From Brachionus manjavacas (lineage: Eukaryota > Rotifera > Eurotatoria > Ploima > Brachionidae): 64,000 nucleotides of DNA. Below, piece after piece: positions 32,526-42,054 of this stretch. Numbering within the stretch: the first letter of the stretch is position 1; each line of letters begins with the position of its first letter. The translations under genes and the position numbers were made by a program. The notes below the pieces were generated by a model. It worked only from the letters and a program-made list of their open reading frames with translations, had not been told where the DNA came from and did no database searches. The stretch lies in contig JAHQIY010000030.1 of NCBI GenBank assembly GCA_019054805.1, positions 434,001 to 498,000 of the forward strand, read 5' to 3'.

Positions 32526-32927
32526 ATGAAAAAAGAATTAGTAAGAAAACTAAATGAATTACTTGCCAATGGATGTCTCAGCAGAAACGACCTTAAATTT
32601 CAATTTTTCAAGCAGCAAATTTTACCATCAGTTGTTTTACAATGGATTTTGCCGAACGGAGAAAAAAGCTTTCATTTTAAATGTCCATTTAAAAATTGTG
32701 GATCAATATTGTCAAGAAGTATTTTAATGGAACGTCACTTAAGAGAACTACATCATGACCAAATTACATTGAATGTGTTTGGATTTAAATCACTTTTTTG
32801 TTGCAATATTTGCAATAACCAAGTATTTAAGCGTTATGAACATTTAAAGACTCCCAAAAATGGAATCCGGCATTTAAAAATGCTAATCCTGTCAGGATAT
32901 AACCAAACAAATTGTAATTATTATTAA
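32526..32927 (+). CDS. C2H2 zinc-finger gene, longest copy
   Basis: The ATG at 32526 opens 133 codons. A C2H2 finger is visible: CPFKNC (C-x4-C), 12 residues, then HLRELH (H-x4-H). A second, partial pair follows (CNIC at about residue 92-95). This is the only copy where the finger is complete. Near 32850 another frame becomes more protein-like (WNPAFKNANPVRI then TAA), suggesting a frameshift or missed splice at the A-run. Likely a nuclear DNA-binding or transposon-derived protein; role unknown. It lies just outside the LINE units, so it may represent the ancestral arrangement. Confidence 0.55.
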   Translation: MKKELVRKLNELLANGCLSRNDLKFQFFKQQILPSVVLQWILPNGEKSFHFKCPFKNCGSILSRSILMERHLRELHHDQITLNVFGFKSLFCCNICNNQVFKRYEHLKTPKNGIRHLKMLILSGYNQTNCNYY

Positions 32928-33068
32928 ATGAATTTTTGATTCGGAATAAAATGTATTTTGAAAATTTGAATTAATTAAAAAAAAAGTATCAAGTTTTTTT
33001 TAAACAAAATTTTTTTTTAAAATCCCAAATTGAGAATGTTTAAATATTTTTACAATTATAAGGTCTAG

Positions 33069-33478
33069 CAAACAAAGAAGACAAAGAACGCTGGAAACAA
33101 ATTTGTTTGTTAAAAAAAAAACATTTTGGTTTGATTCAATTGATAGTCCATCATCTCAAGTGTCAAATAAAAATTTATCCTTTTTTATCTTCTTTTTCAT
33201 TTACATCAAGTTCTGCAATATCAGATTCAATTATGGAACAATTTGCTGAAGAAAATTTTGACGAAAAATTCGGCGAATTACAGAGTTCAAACAGTTTATT
33301 TATTAGCAGTCTTTTGAGTGAAAGCAAAGGAAATATTTTAACATCAACGCCAAAACTGTCACAAGTTACTCAAATTAATGAAAATATTAAAAAAAAAAAT
33401 TCCTTAGATAATCTTGTTTCTGATAATAATAAAAGAAAAAGATTGTTCAAATCAAATTTTTTTCTTTTAAGAAGCTGA
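33069..33478 (+). pseudogene. possible downstream exon, Ser-rich, frameshifted
   Basis: After an acceptor-like TCTAG at 33064-33068 a frame reads NKEDKERWKQICLLKKK and DSIDSPSSQVSNKNLS. Near 33175-33190 the coding signal moves to another frame (SAISDSIMEQFAEENFDEKF ... KGNILTSTPKLSQVTQ) and stops at 33478. The acidic/Ser-rich composition suggests a disordered regulatory tail. It could be the second exon of the zinc-finger gene at 32526; donor not located. Confidence 0.38.
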
Positions 33479-33489
33479 TGATAGTGATG

Positions 33490-33953
33490 TTCAGTTGTAT
33501 AAATAGTTGATTTTGAACAGACAATATCCAAAATAGCCTCTAGTTCACTTTAAACATAAATCTGAATGTCAAAATTTTCATCAAAATCAACTCGATTATA
33601 AAAAAGTCTTCGATCGAGCCTAGCATCACTCAAATTAAATTCTTTGAGTCTTCGATGGAATTCTTTCAAATTTTCTTTCACTTAGTCGATTAGTTTCAAA
33701 AGTTAGCTCTTTTTCACTAGATTTAGAATTACCTCAGGATTTTACTTTAAAAACAATAATTTCGTTTGAATTTTTTAATTTTTTAGAGTCCATTGAAACA
33801 TTTGACATTGTATCGAAGCTCAAGTCACGTTTAAGTTTATCTTTTAAAGGAGGCTCTTGTTTGATATTACCTTTTTTTTTTCGGTTGTTTTTTCTACATA
33901 TATTCCTGGTCAACATTTTTTCTACATATATTACATTCGACAATATTCCTCAT
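33490..33953 (-). pseudogene. decayed gene with CxxC start and charged tail
   Basis: The ATG at 33953 reads MRNIVECNICRKNVDQEYM, then TAG. Further pieces in shifting frames include DTMSNVSMDSKKLKNSNE and NLSDARLDRRLFYNRVDFDE. A local duplication (ATATGTAGAAAAAA twice) lies around the first stop. The CNIC motif echoes the plus-strand zinc-finger gene. Not functional as written; family not identified. Confidence 0.33.
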
Positions 33954-34552
33954 CTATTTATTTTTTAAAAATCCTTATCTAAAATTTATCTTAATTTAAT
34001 TTTATACTAATTTTAATGTCCTCATAAATTAAAAAGATATTTTTTAAAGAAATTTTATTCAAAAGCCATGTGAGCCTACTTGTTCATAACGGTTATTTTT
34101 GACCCAATTCTCATATTAATTATTTATTTGCCAGAAACGCATTCATCTGTCCGTTTAATTAGACTAAAAATCAGTAAGCTCGGTAACTAAAAATTCTGTT
34201 TTTTTGTCTGTAACAGTTTGTTTGGAATTTGAATTCAGGTTAAGTGCAAACTGATAAGATTGATAGCTCATAACATTGTTAACAGCATTGTTGAGAGCAA
34301 TCCTTTATTACGGTTTATATTAACAAAAACTACTTGAATTGCTTGCAACCGGTACCGTTCAACGTTCAGACCCTAAAAATCAATTTTTTAGGGACAAAAT
34401 ATTGCCTAGTCTTACATCCCCAAATAAATATTGTTTAGTCTTACATCCCCTGGTCCAATATCCCCATATTACCATTTAACTTAATGATTCATTTCAGTCA
34501 TTTGTCAAAATATTCTTCGATATAATGTGATTCTTTTATCGAAATAGTTTTT
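33954..34552. other. AT-rich spacer, no gene seen
   Basis: No supported ORF. It contains a short local duplication of TAGTCTTACATCCCC near 34407-34450. Confidence 0.6.
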
Positions 34553-35183
34553 TTAGTTGTTTATATATAAATTTTTATTTTTTTTACTTAAGACCGATTG
34601 GCCAATTTTTTTATTTTCAATTTGTTCGATTACTATTTTTTCAAATTTAAAATAATTAATTTTGTACACATAGTGAAAATAGAATACAATAGAAGGATCT
34701 AAATTATTTATCAATCGCTCTTCATCACTAATTATTGCAAACCACATAGCCATTCGTATGTCATACGGTGTCATTTTATTCGTGTACCAAAATTCATCGA
34801 AACTTGAATATTTCCCATCATTTTTTTTAATATCTTATTAAAAATAAAGTATTAATTAATAATTCTTATAATTTTAAATAAATAAAAAAAAATACCTGCA
34901 TAAACAATAAAATGATAACTTGCTTCGATTTTTTCATCTTCAAAAAGACATCCAATCATCAAAAGAACGGTCTTGATCTCTTATTAGATTAGTTTTTCTT
35001 TGAACTTATAGCATGTTCGACAAAGTGTAGAATAATTTACTTTAGACACAATTAAAGAATGACAGAATGGGTGAAATATTCTAAAAATATCTGCTGTATC
35101 ATAATTTTCGTCCAAAATACAAATTAAGGAAACTTTTTCATTTGATTATATTGAAAAGGATCTAAATCGTCAAACGAATACAT
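34553..35183 (-). pseudogene. multi-exon gene relic, Cys/His-rich first part
   Basis: The last two exons splice in phase across a 62-bp GT-AG intron (34895-34834): FEDEKIEASYHFIVYA, an Asp at the junction, then KKNDGKYSSFDEFWY and MTPYDIRMAMWFAIISDEER. Upstream lies ICILDENYDTADIFRIFHPF with CHS and LCRTCYKF, a possible zinc site. Lesions: a frameshift soon after the likely ATG at 35183 (MYSFDDLDPFQYNQ) and tandem TAATAA in frame before the EIKTVLL segment. The clean intron shows it was once a real gene. Family not recognised. Confidence 0.45.
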
Positions 35184-35259
35184 TGATCTAAAAAAATAAA
35201 AACAAGATTTTTAGAAAAAGAAAAAAAATAAGAGAATTTAAGAAAACTAAACAGTTTCT

Positions 35260-35412
35260 TTACAAACAAAACAATTCTATTTATGCAAACACATGGAAAA
35301 ATTATGAAAGATTAAAGGAAAGCATTTTCTCGACCATTCCTTGTAAAAAAGCTAAATTTACGAATGATCTAATAAAAGGGATGCGCAGAAAATTAAATCT
35401 TCAACAGACTTA
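35260..35412 (+). CDS. exon-like ORF fragment (NTWKNYERLKESIFSTIPCK)
   Basis: About 50 codons open without an ATG, ending in TAA at about 35412. Charged, with one Cys; no motif. It could be an exon of an unseen gene or chance. Confidence 0.2.
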
Positions 35413-35973
35413 AACTATCAATAGGAAGACGGAATTTTAACCGAAAAATATTATCGAAGAAGTTTTTAATAATTTTGTAAAAAATGTTGAATGAAAATTA
35501 CTTATTTTAAAGAAAAATTGATTTTCTATTTATTTGAATTTTTTTACTAAAAAAAACCATGATTTTCTTATAAAATTAGAAAGGAATTATTTAATATTAA
35601 GTTAACTACCTAATTACCTCACATAAAAAACAAAAGCCTAAACCTAACCCGAACCCTGCTCGCTCCGCTCGGAATTAATGTTATTGCTAATAATTTATTA
35701 TAAGCTCGTTTATACAAATTCCCAACCCAAAGCCAAACCTAAAACGAGCGTACGACTTTATATAAGTAATATTTGCCTAGCCCAAACCCGTATGTATATT
35801 TTTTCCTAAAATTAATTTTAAATTTTAGCAAACGAAATAAAAAAGGATACCAATAGATTCCTTATAAAATTTTCAATTTAATGAGCTACATTTGATAAAA
35901 TGAAATTTAATTAAATTTAAAACGAAAAACGAATGAAACTTTTAAAGTATTTGATAAATTCTTTATAATCCAG
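35413..35973. other. AT-rich spacer with a GC-richer patch
   Basis: No supported gene. A patch at about 35636-35790 stands out by base composition (CCTAAACCTAACCCGAACCC, GCTCGCTCCGCTCGG) and may be part of another dispersed repeat. Confidence 0.5.
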
Positions 35974-36750
35974 CCAAAAGGTCTTCAAAATGAGACTCAT
36001 GATAAATTAAGTCTAAAAGTTTATTATGCTATGCTTTATGTATTTGAAAATTTTCCAAAATATGATTGGTACTATATTGTAGATGATGATGCCTATGCAA
36101 ATATTCAAAATTTTAAAGAATTTCTTCATGATAAAAATCCCCGAGAAGCAATTACTTTTTGATATGTAATTAAACTATTCGTTTCACAAGGATACCATTC
36201 AGGTGAACCTGGTAATGTTTTGAGTAACGAAGCGTTTTTACGCGTTGGAGAAGCTCTAAAAAAAAATATAAAAAATTGTCCTGATTCTGGAATTGATGAT
36301 GTTGATGTGAATGCATGTGTCCGCAAATATAATGGAAACATTGGTTTTTCCTGTGACGAAAAAAATAGGGACTGATTTTTTGGTTATGAATATCAAGGCT
36401 CATTTAAAAGGAGAATTTCCTTCTTGGATGAAAAAATTTGGCGGCTGTAAAGCCATGAAGGTTTTTATTGTCTTATTTTCTAATTATAAAAAATATAAAA
36501 TTTTTTTTTAAAGGGTATTGATTGCTGTGCCGATTCTCCGATAGCTTTCTATTCATTGACTCCTCAAGAAATGATTCGCATAGACAATGCGTTCAAAACC
36601 TAAAAAAATAAAACAAAAGACAATGGAGGATATTTAAGATCAACTCTTCCATATGCATTTCGATATTTAGCAGAAAATTACTTTTTGCTTGAAGATATCG
36701 AATTGAATACATGCGAATATCAAAAATATTTTAAAAATTTTACTTTATAA
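35974..36750 (+). pseudogene. core-1 beta-1,3-galactosyltransferase-like pseudogene
   Basis: After an acceptor (CAG at 35971-35973) the frame reads KLSLKVYYAMLYVFENFPKY, DWYYIVDDDAY (DxD metal/UDP-Gal site, 36082-36090), SQGYHSGEPGNVLS and DSGIDDVDVNACVRKY. A 53-bp GT-AG intron (36461-36513) precedes GIDCCADSPIAFYSLTPQEM. These match the C1GALT1 family (Golgi enzymes that add Gal to O-GalNAc) in order and spacing. It is dead: TGA at 36160, a frameshift at the A-run near 36360 with a TGA at 36373, and TAA at 36601; the N-terminal membrane anchor and first part of the domain are missing. Confidence 0.8.
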
Positions 36751-37192
36751 TATAAAATTTTATAAAAATTAGAAACAAAAATATATTATATATTTGAATC
36801 CATTAAATATTTATAATGTAAAAGGGTTAAGGGGTTCGGATTTTAGTCTAAGATAACAATTCTGGATAGTGGCCTTCTTGCAATGGTGAGATTAGTGACT
36901 TAGTTTAGAGATCAAAACTTCGATTGGAAGAAAATAAACATTTCCCTTACTACCAGGAATCCGCTTTCAAGTTCCTTGACACTTCGACAAAAAGTGTTGG
37001 GATCTGTACAAGCCGACACTAACCGGCCAAAATTTCGAGAAAACGTTACCGTGTCCGCAATATTCGGCTAACCTTTAAACGGGTAGTCATTTGGTCGGTC
37101 AGCTAAGCGGTCAAATTTTTAGACCGCTAAAATAAATGATCTAAAATAAACGGGCGGCTAAATTACCAGCCAACTTGTTCTTAAATTTTGAC
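36751..37192. other. non-coding spacer with small hairpin
   Basis: No gene seen. The part from about 36840 is less AT-rich. AGCGGTC at 37106-37112 pairs with GACCGCT at 37122-37128. Confidence 0.5.
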
Positions 37193-37490
37193 CTAGATTT
37201 TTCGCTGATATTTCAGTATCAAGAATAAAAAAAATATCGGTATTACGTCTGTTGTGTCCGTCCGTCTGTGGATACATGAAACACTAGTTTTTAGATGCTA
37301 ACCCTATAAATAAAAATTTAGGCAACCTAATTTTTTAAAATTAAACTTTATATCGGTTATTGATCATATGTTTAAAGAATAAAAGTGATAAATAAATTTA
37401 TTGTGAATAAAATCAACTTAATTAAAAAATTAAACAGAATTAAAATGTAATCTCGCTTAAAATAGCTTGATGATCACTGAACCATGTTGA
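37193..37490 (-). mobile_element. Helitron-like 3' terminal segment, dispersed inverted copy
   Basis: Diverged relative of the segment repeated in the array, on the opposite strand. Its CTAG end is at 37193-37196 and the flanking DNA there differs from the array. It lies immediately downstream (minus strand) of the PIF1/EEP fragment, as expected if it is that element's 3' end; the last residues of the EEP frame run into it. Confidence 0.5.
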
Positions 37491-38478
37491 CTATTACTAA
37501 TTGACTTAAATTATTCGAATTGTTTTTAAGATACCAATCCAATTGAGACATACCCTTGAAAGTTAGACATTTTGTAAAAACTGGTATCAAGTTCAAATTG
37601 TCTTTTAGTGAATCAAGGTACTTTGAATTGTTCTCTCTATTAAAATCAATATTGAAATCACGAAAGATTACCAAAGAATCTGTGCTTTGCAAATTTGATT
37701 TCAAAAAGGTAATCAACTCTTGAATAAACTTGTTGTTGTCCATCTTTGGATTTTGTGATAATTTAAAAAGTAGACAACTGTTGAATTGCCCTTTTTGATT
37801 TAGAATATACTCAATTCAACACATTTCGTTTGAAAAATGCCAGTATACTCGAAAAATGTGAATAAATTGTGTGCAACTAATTAAAAGCTATCAACCAGTG
37901 ATTTATCCTTGCGAGTCAAACACAATTGTCCATTTGAACAGTTTAAATTTTTACCACTTGATAATAATAAACAAGGTAATTATGATAATAAACACTTGGA
38001 TAATAAACAAGGTAATTATGATTATTGTCAAACAATGATTTTGTCACATTTACATAAAAATGTTTTCTATTGAGACATTCACTTAGAAGAAAACATCAGC
38101 TTGTTTATATCCAAAATCAAATTAGACATTTTCTTTGCTAGGATTAAACGATTGAATATCTTGAAACATTATTGTCAAATCACTTGTTCTCTTTACCTTA
38201 AAACCAAAGTCCAAAAAAGAGTAATTGTTTCTCATGCTGGCATCCGACCTAATTCTATTCATTTTAATGCAAACCGTATCATTTTGTTCAAAAAATTGCA
38301 ATTCTTTTTCACGTTGTTCTTTGGACAATCGTTGAATACGTGCAGTCTCATTTAAAAGACTGCCATACAAATACAAACATTTCAGCTTTATTGCTCTAAT
38401 CAATGAAACATAAAACAACGATCTTTTTAAACGGTCTCTAATGAACGCAGCAACACATGTATACGATTGTTTCTCGTC
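37474..38478 (-). pseudogene. PIF1 helicase C-terminus + EEP endonuclease (Helitron/Helentron-type), decayed
   Basis: Reading from 38478: a PIF1-like last helicase motif (FYVSLIRAIKLKCLYLYGS, family consensus like YVALSRVxSLxGLYL), then RIQRLSKEQREKELQFFEQN, MNRIRSD, and an endonuclease start DLTIMFQDIQSF. After a decayed stretch (37744-38121, with a direct duplication of ATAATAAACAAGGTAATTATGAT), an ORF from ATG 37743 has VIFRDFNIDFNREN (GDFN-type motif with Gly replaced by Arg) and SQLDWYLKNN. A helicase-EEP fusion is typical of Helitron/Helentron proteins, which mobilise DNA by rolling-circle replication. The Rep domain is not in the window. Broken by stops and frameshifts. Confidence 0.65.
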
Positions 38479-38753
38479 AAGCTTATTCTGAAATCTTGTA
38501 ATTCTTTAATCATATTCTTAATTTAATTTTTGGTTTAATCTTTTTCTTTTCTTTCTTAATCTTTCAATTTTTAATTTGGGTATTATTATGATAACCCATT
38601 TTCCATTTTTCTTTCGACACTTTTGATTGTTTGATTTGTTTCTGCTTCATTTCTTGAATACATATCGATTACACTCTCTTGTGTCTTTATTTTAATTTTA
38701 AAGCTATTCGAAAAACGTTCAGCCAATAACAAAAGCATTAAAAACGTTTAAAA
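38479..38753. other. AT-rich spacer
   Basis: No supported gene in this stretch. Confidence 0.5.
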
Positions 38754-40740
38754 ATGGCTAATCAAAAGTTAGCAGAAAAAACAATCATAATTGAAGAAAT
38801 GAAAAATAAGAATGAAATTGTCGCTTCTAAGATTAAACAGGACAGGGAAGAGTTGCTCGCTGAAACGAATTTAGAAAACGATTGCTTTAAAAATTAAAAT
38901 AAAGACACAAGAGTCCTTTAAGGCAAAAAGTAAGCGATCTGACATTTCTTAATGAATCATTACTAAATTAATTATTAAAAGGAATTGAATGAATCGAAAT
39001 CTTTGAGAAATATGATTCTTAATTTGGGGCTTTCAATTAAAGAGTTAGAGCGGAAATATTCTGATGATTTAATTGAAAAAGATCTGTATTACAAAACTGA
39101 ATTTGAAGCTGAAAAAACAAATCTAGAAGAAGAAATATTGAAAAAAAACTCCGAGATCCCTGAGTAACTTTAATTCTCTATTTTCTAAAATGAAATTTAT
39201 TAAGTTATCATTTATAATAAAGAAATTATGATGAAACCAAATCTCTAAAAGATCAAATAAAAATAAATGAAAGCATAAACGACTGCATCGATTTCAGAAC
39301 CAAAAAGCCATTTGCTGAGGAAAATGATCGGCTAAATAAGAAATTAAAGAAGTAAAGAGATGAAAACGAATGTTTTAAAATAAATATGAAGAAGAAAATC
39401 CAAATTAAACAAAAAGGTATTTAAAAATTAAAAAAAAGTTTAAAATTAAATTTTTTACTTAAAAGCTGTCTTGTACTGGACATAATCGATTACTGGCTTA
39501 AAAAAAGAAATCAAAAAGATATTAAAAAAATATGATTGTTTGCAAAAGAAGAATAAAAAAGATAAATAAATTCTTTTTCAGGATCGAAAAAAGGACGACT
39601 TAATAAGAAGATATAATTCTTAAATTGGCAATCTATGCAAAAAGTGAAAAATCTTGTTGTCAGAAAAAAAGATTTTATTAGTAAAAATGATGCTCAAATT
39701 ATTACGCAAAATGATGAGTATTTTTTCGTAAAAGTCGTAAAAAAAATATTTTCCAAAATTTTTTCCTTTTAGTAATGAGTTAAAAGCTTGAAATACAATT
39801 GATGAACAAAATTTTAAGAATCTTGAATTAATTATCGATCAGCCTAAAAAAGAGAGTAGGCGACTTTTAAGAGAGTAGGCGAAGTAAAATTTTTTATGTT
39901 TTAAATTTAAGTCTGATCTAAAAATATTATTGTATCTCTGAAGAGTTAGACTCCTTGTTTCGAAAACTACAATGGTTAGGTCAATTCAACTCAAATTTAT
40001 CTTATTGCTAAGCATTGAAAGATCAATGTCATTATAATATTTTAAAAACAAATATCTTTTAGGAGCTCAAGCAAAGTCGTTTTACACAGGGCCTCATTTA
40101 AAGTAAAAAAAATTGATTAAAATCCTTAAAAATATCTTGATTTTTTAGTTCCGGACTTAGAGCCTCTGAATCAAGGCTCAAATCGAAGATTCATCGGAGC
40201 GAAAAAGAGATATAAAAAAAAACAAGTCTTTAGAAGAAAAACTTGATTCGTTTGATGATCAGCTTTTAAATGGCCTTAAAAAACGCATTCTTCATTTGGA
40301 AAATATTAAGTATTCGATCTAAAGTTTATCAATAATTAAATATGATTATAATTATTTTTGCAAGCTTCCGTCTTGAAATATCAAAATCACAACTTCATAA
40401 AAACTTTGAATCCTAAGAAAAGCAAAAGGAAGAAGATATTAATGTAATCAAAGATTTTACTGAAAGGATTTCCGGTTTTCAAACACAACAAAATAAAAAC
40501 TGCGAAAACAAACTTAAAGCTTAACTTCTTGATTTTTTAATCGAAAAGTACCAAAGGCTTCAGTCTTATGAAAAAATTTTCTAATTCTTTTTTTTTAAAG
40601 AGAAAATTTGAATTTCGAACTAAAAAGATCAAATATTGAGTCTAAAGAACTCAAAATTGCGAACCAAATGTTGAAAATATAGCTCGATAAGTCGGAAGAA
40701 TTCGTAAATAATCTCCTTAAAAGAAAAATGAGATAATGAG
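38754..40740 (+). pseudogene. multi-exon coiled-coil gene, decayed
   Basis: The ATG at 38754 opens 47 codons (MANQKLAEKTIIIEEMKNKN...) to a stop at 38895. Further charged, heptad-like pieces follow: 38982-39167 (LGLSIKELERKYSDDLIEKD ... EAEKTNLEEEILKK), about 39228-39356 (DETKSLKDQIKINESIND), and shorter Lys/Glu-rich stretches to about 40740. They are separated by 50-100-bp AT-rich gaps ending in AAAG or TTAG, which look like short introns. Several stops interrupt them. Coiled-coil structure is inferred from composition; no family identified. Confidence 0.42.
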
Positions 40741-41034
40741 AGTAAGAAGGCTACTGAATTTATGTTTGTTGGCGAATTTCCTCGAGAATGTCCGAATTTT
40801 ATGAGATGCCGTGGTTTAAAAAATAAAAATCCAAAATATGCAACACATTACTGGTTTTTTGTAAACAAAATATTAAAAAAACATTTAATGAAAATTTTTT
40901 TTTGCCTTAAATCTTGTCCACTTAATCCAACATTAACAAGTGATTCACGTGATGATTCTTAAAATGAAAAAATGAAATGGAATAAGCCAAAATTAATTAT
41001 CAAAGAATTTCACAATCCTCCAATTCTTAGAACT
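40741..41034 (+). pseudogene. C2HC (MYT1/L3MBT-type) zinc-finger fragment
   Basis: The frame reads FPRECPNFMRCRGLKNKN, PKYATHYWFF, then, 17 residues later, SCPLNP. C-P-x4-C-x-G-x(n)-H-x5-C-P is the pattern of MYT1/L(3)MBT C2HC fingers. The 17 extra residues (51 nt, starting GTAAAC and very AT-rich) look like an unspliced intron whose acceptor has been lost. In-frame TAA follows DSRDDS, after which EKMKWNKPKLIIKEFHNPP remains readable. It lies in frame after a coiled-coil tail and may be the end of that gene. Confidence 0.4.
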
Positions 41035-42054
41035 TTTAATTGAAAGGGAATGATTAATTTTTCTTCAAACCGATAAGCACGATTATGAAGAGAAAATAAA
41101 GGAGAAAGTAAGAGAGTGACAAAACAGCTTAAAGCCTAAATTCGGAATTAGCTTTTACCGATCAGATCTTTATAATGTTTTTCCTTACTTGGAAATAAAA
41201 AAAGGAATAAAAAAAAGATCAAATAATGATCTACATGGTCAATAGAGGAAGTTAGTTCTCAAACTTCATTTAGTGGTTATCATTTTAAAAAAAACATAAT
41301 GATAGTTTGGTTGGAAATTAGTTTCATTGCTGATTTTTAGGTTTTTGAGTTTGTTTTTGAACTTTTTAACTATCCACCTTTTTTTTTTCTTCATATTCTT
41401 ACTTAACGTAGATTTGTGAGAAATTTTATACCCTTTCAAACATCATTCTGTTCAAGTTCCGTTTCGTTGAATTCTAAATGTTTTCTCGATTTAAACTGAA
41501 TTTTCGAACTAAATCTAGAAAAAATATTAGATTATTTAGTGTAATGTAACATATCGAAGATCTAGTTTTTTAAAATGCTTTTTTAAGATAATTTGTTTTC
41601 AAAATTTTTCCTCTTTATTATATTTTTTAAATTTTCAATTTATTATATTCTTTATATTATTTATATTTTTATTTCTATTTTTACTCTTTAGATATTCTCC
41701 CTTTTTTGAAAATCTTATTTTACAAATAAATTTATTTTAAAAATAAAAACAATTTTATTGTACCCCTTCAAAGCACTGGAGCAAGAAAAAAAGAAAGCTT
41801 TACGTCCTTGAAACCGCATTGTGAATGTGAAACATGTTCAGTAGATGTAAAAAAATGTAACAACTTTAGTTACACCTTAACTGAAAGTCTGCTAAATGTG
41901 TGCTGATTTCTGCATAATTGGAAATTTTGTTCGATTTAAAAAAATATAAGAACTCCTCTCCCCTCAAACGACCGAGTTTCGAACCTAGTTTCTCAAGATC
42001 AATCACTCTTTTCCGGGCTCATCCAATTTAAAAAAAAAAAAATTTGTTATTGAT
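41035..42054. other. AT-rich spacer before the satellite
   Basis: No supported gene. Short readable pieces near 41105-41215 (PKFGISFYRSDLYNVFPYLE) may be further relics. The rest is low-complexity AT-rich DNA. Confidence 0.45.
41955..42032 (-). ncRNA. possible tRNA-like / pol III B-box relic
   Basis: On the minus strand GGTTCGAAACTC resembles a pol III B box, with GAGCCCGGAAAAGAGTG upstream as a poor A-box candidate. The T-stem is imperfect and no acceptor stem is evident. At best a SINE head or tRNA pseudogene. Confidence 0.15.
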
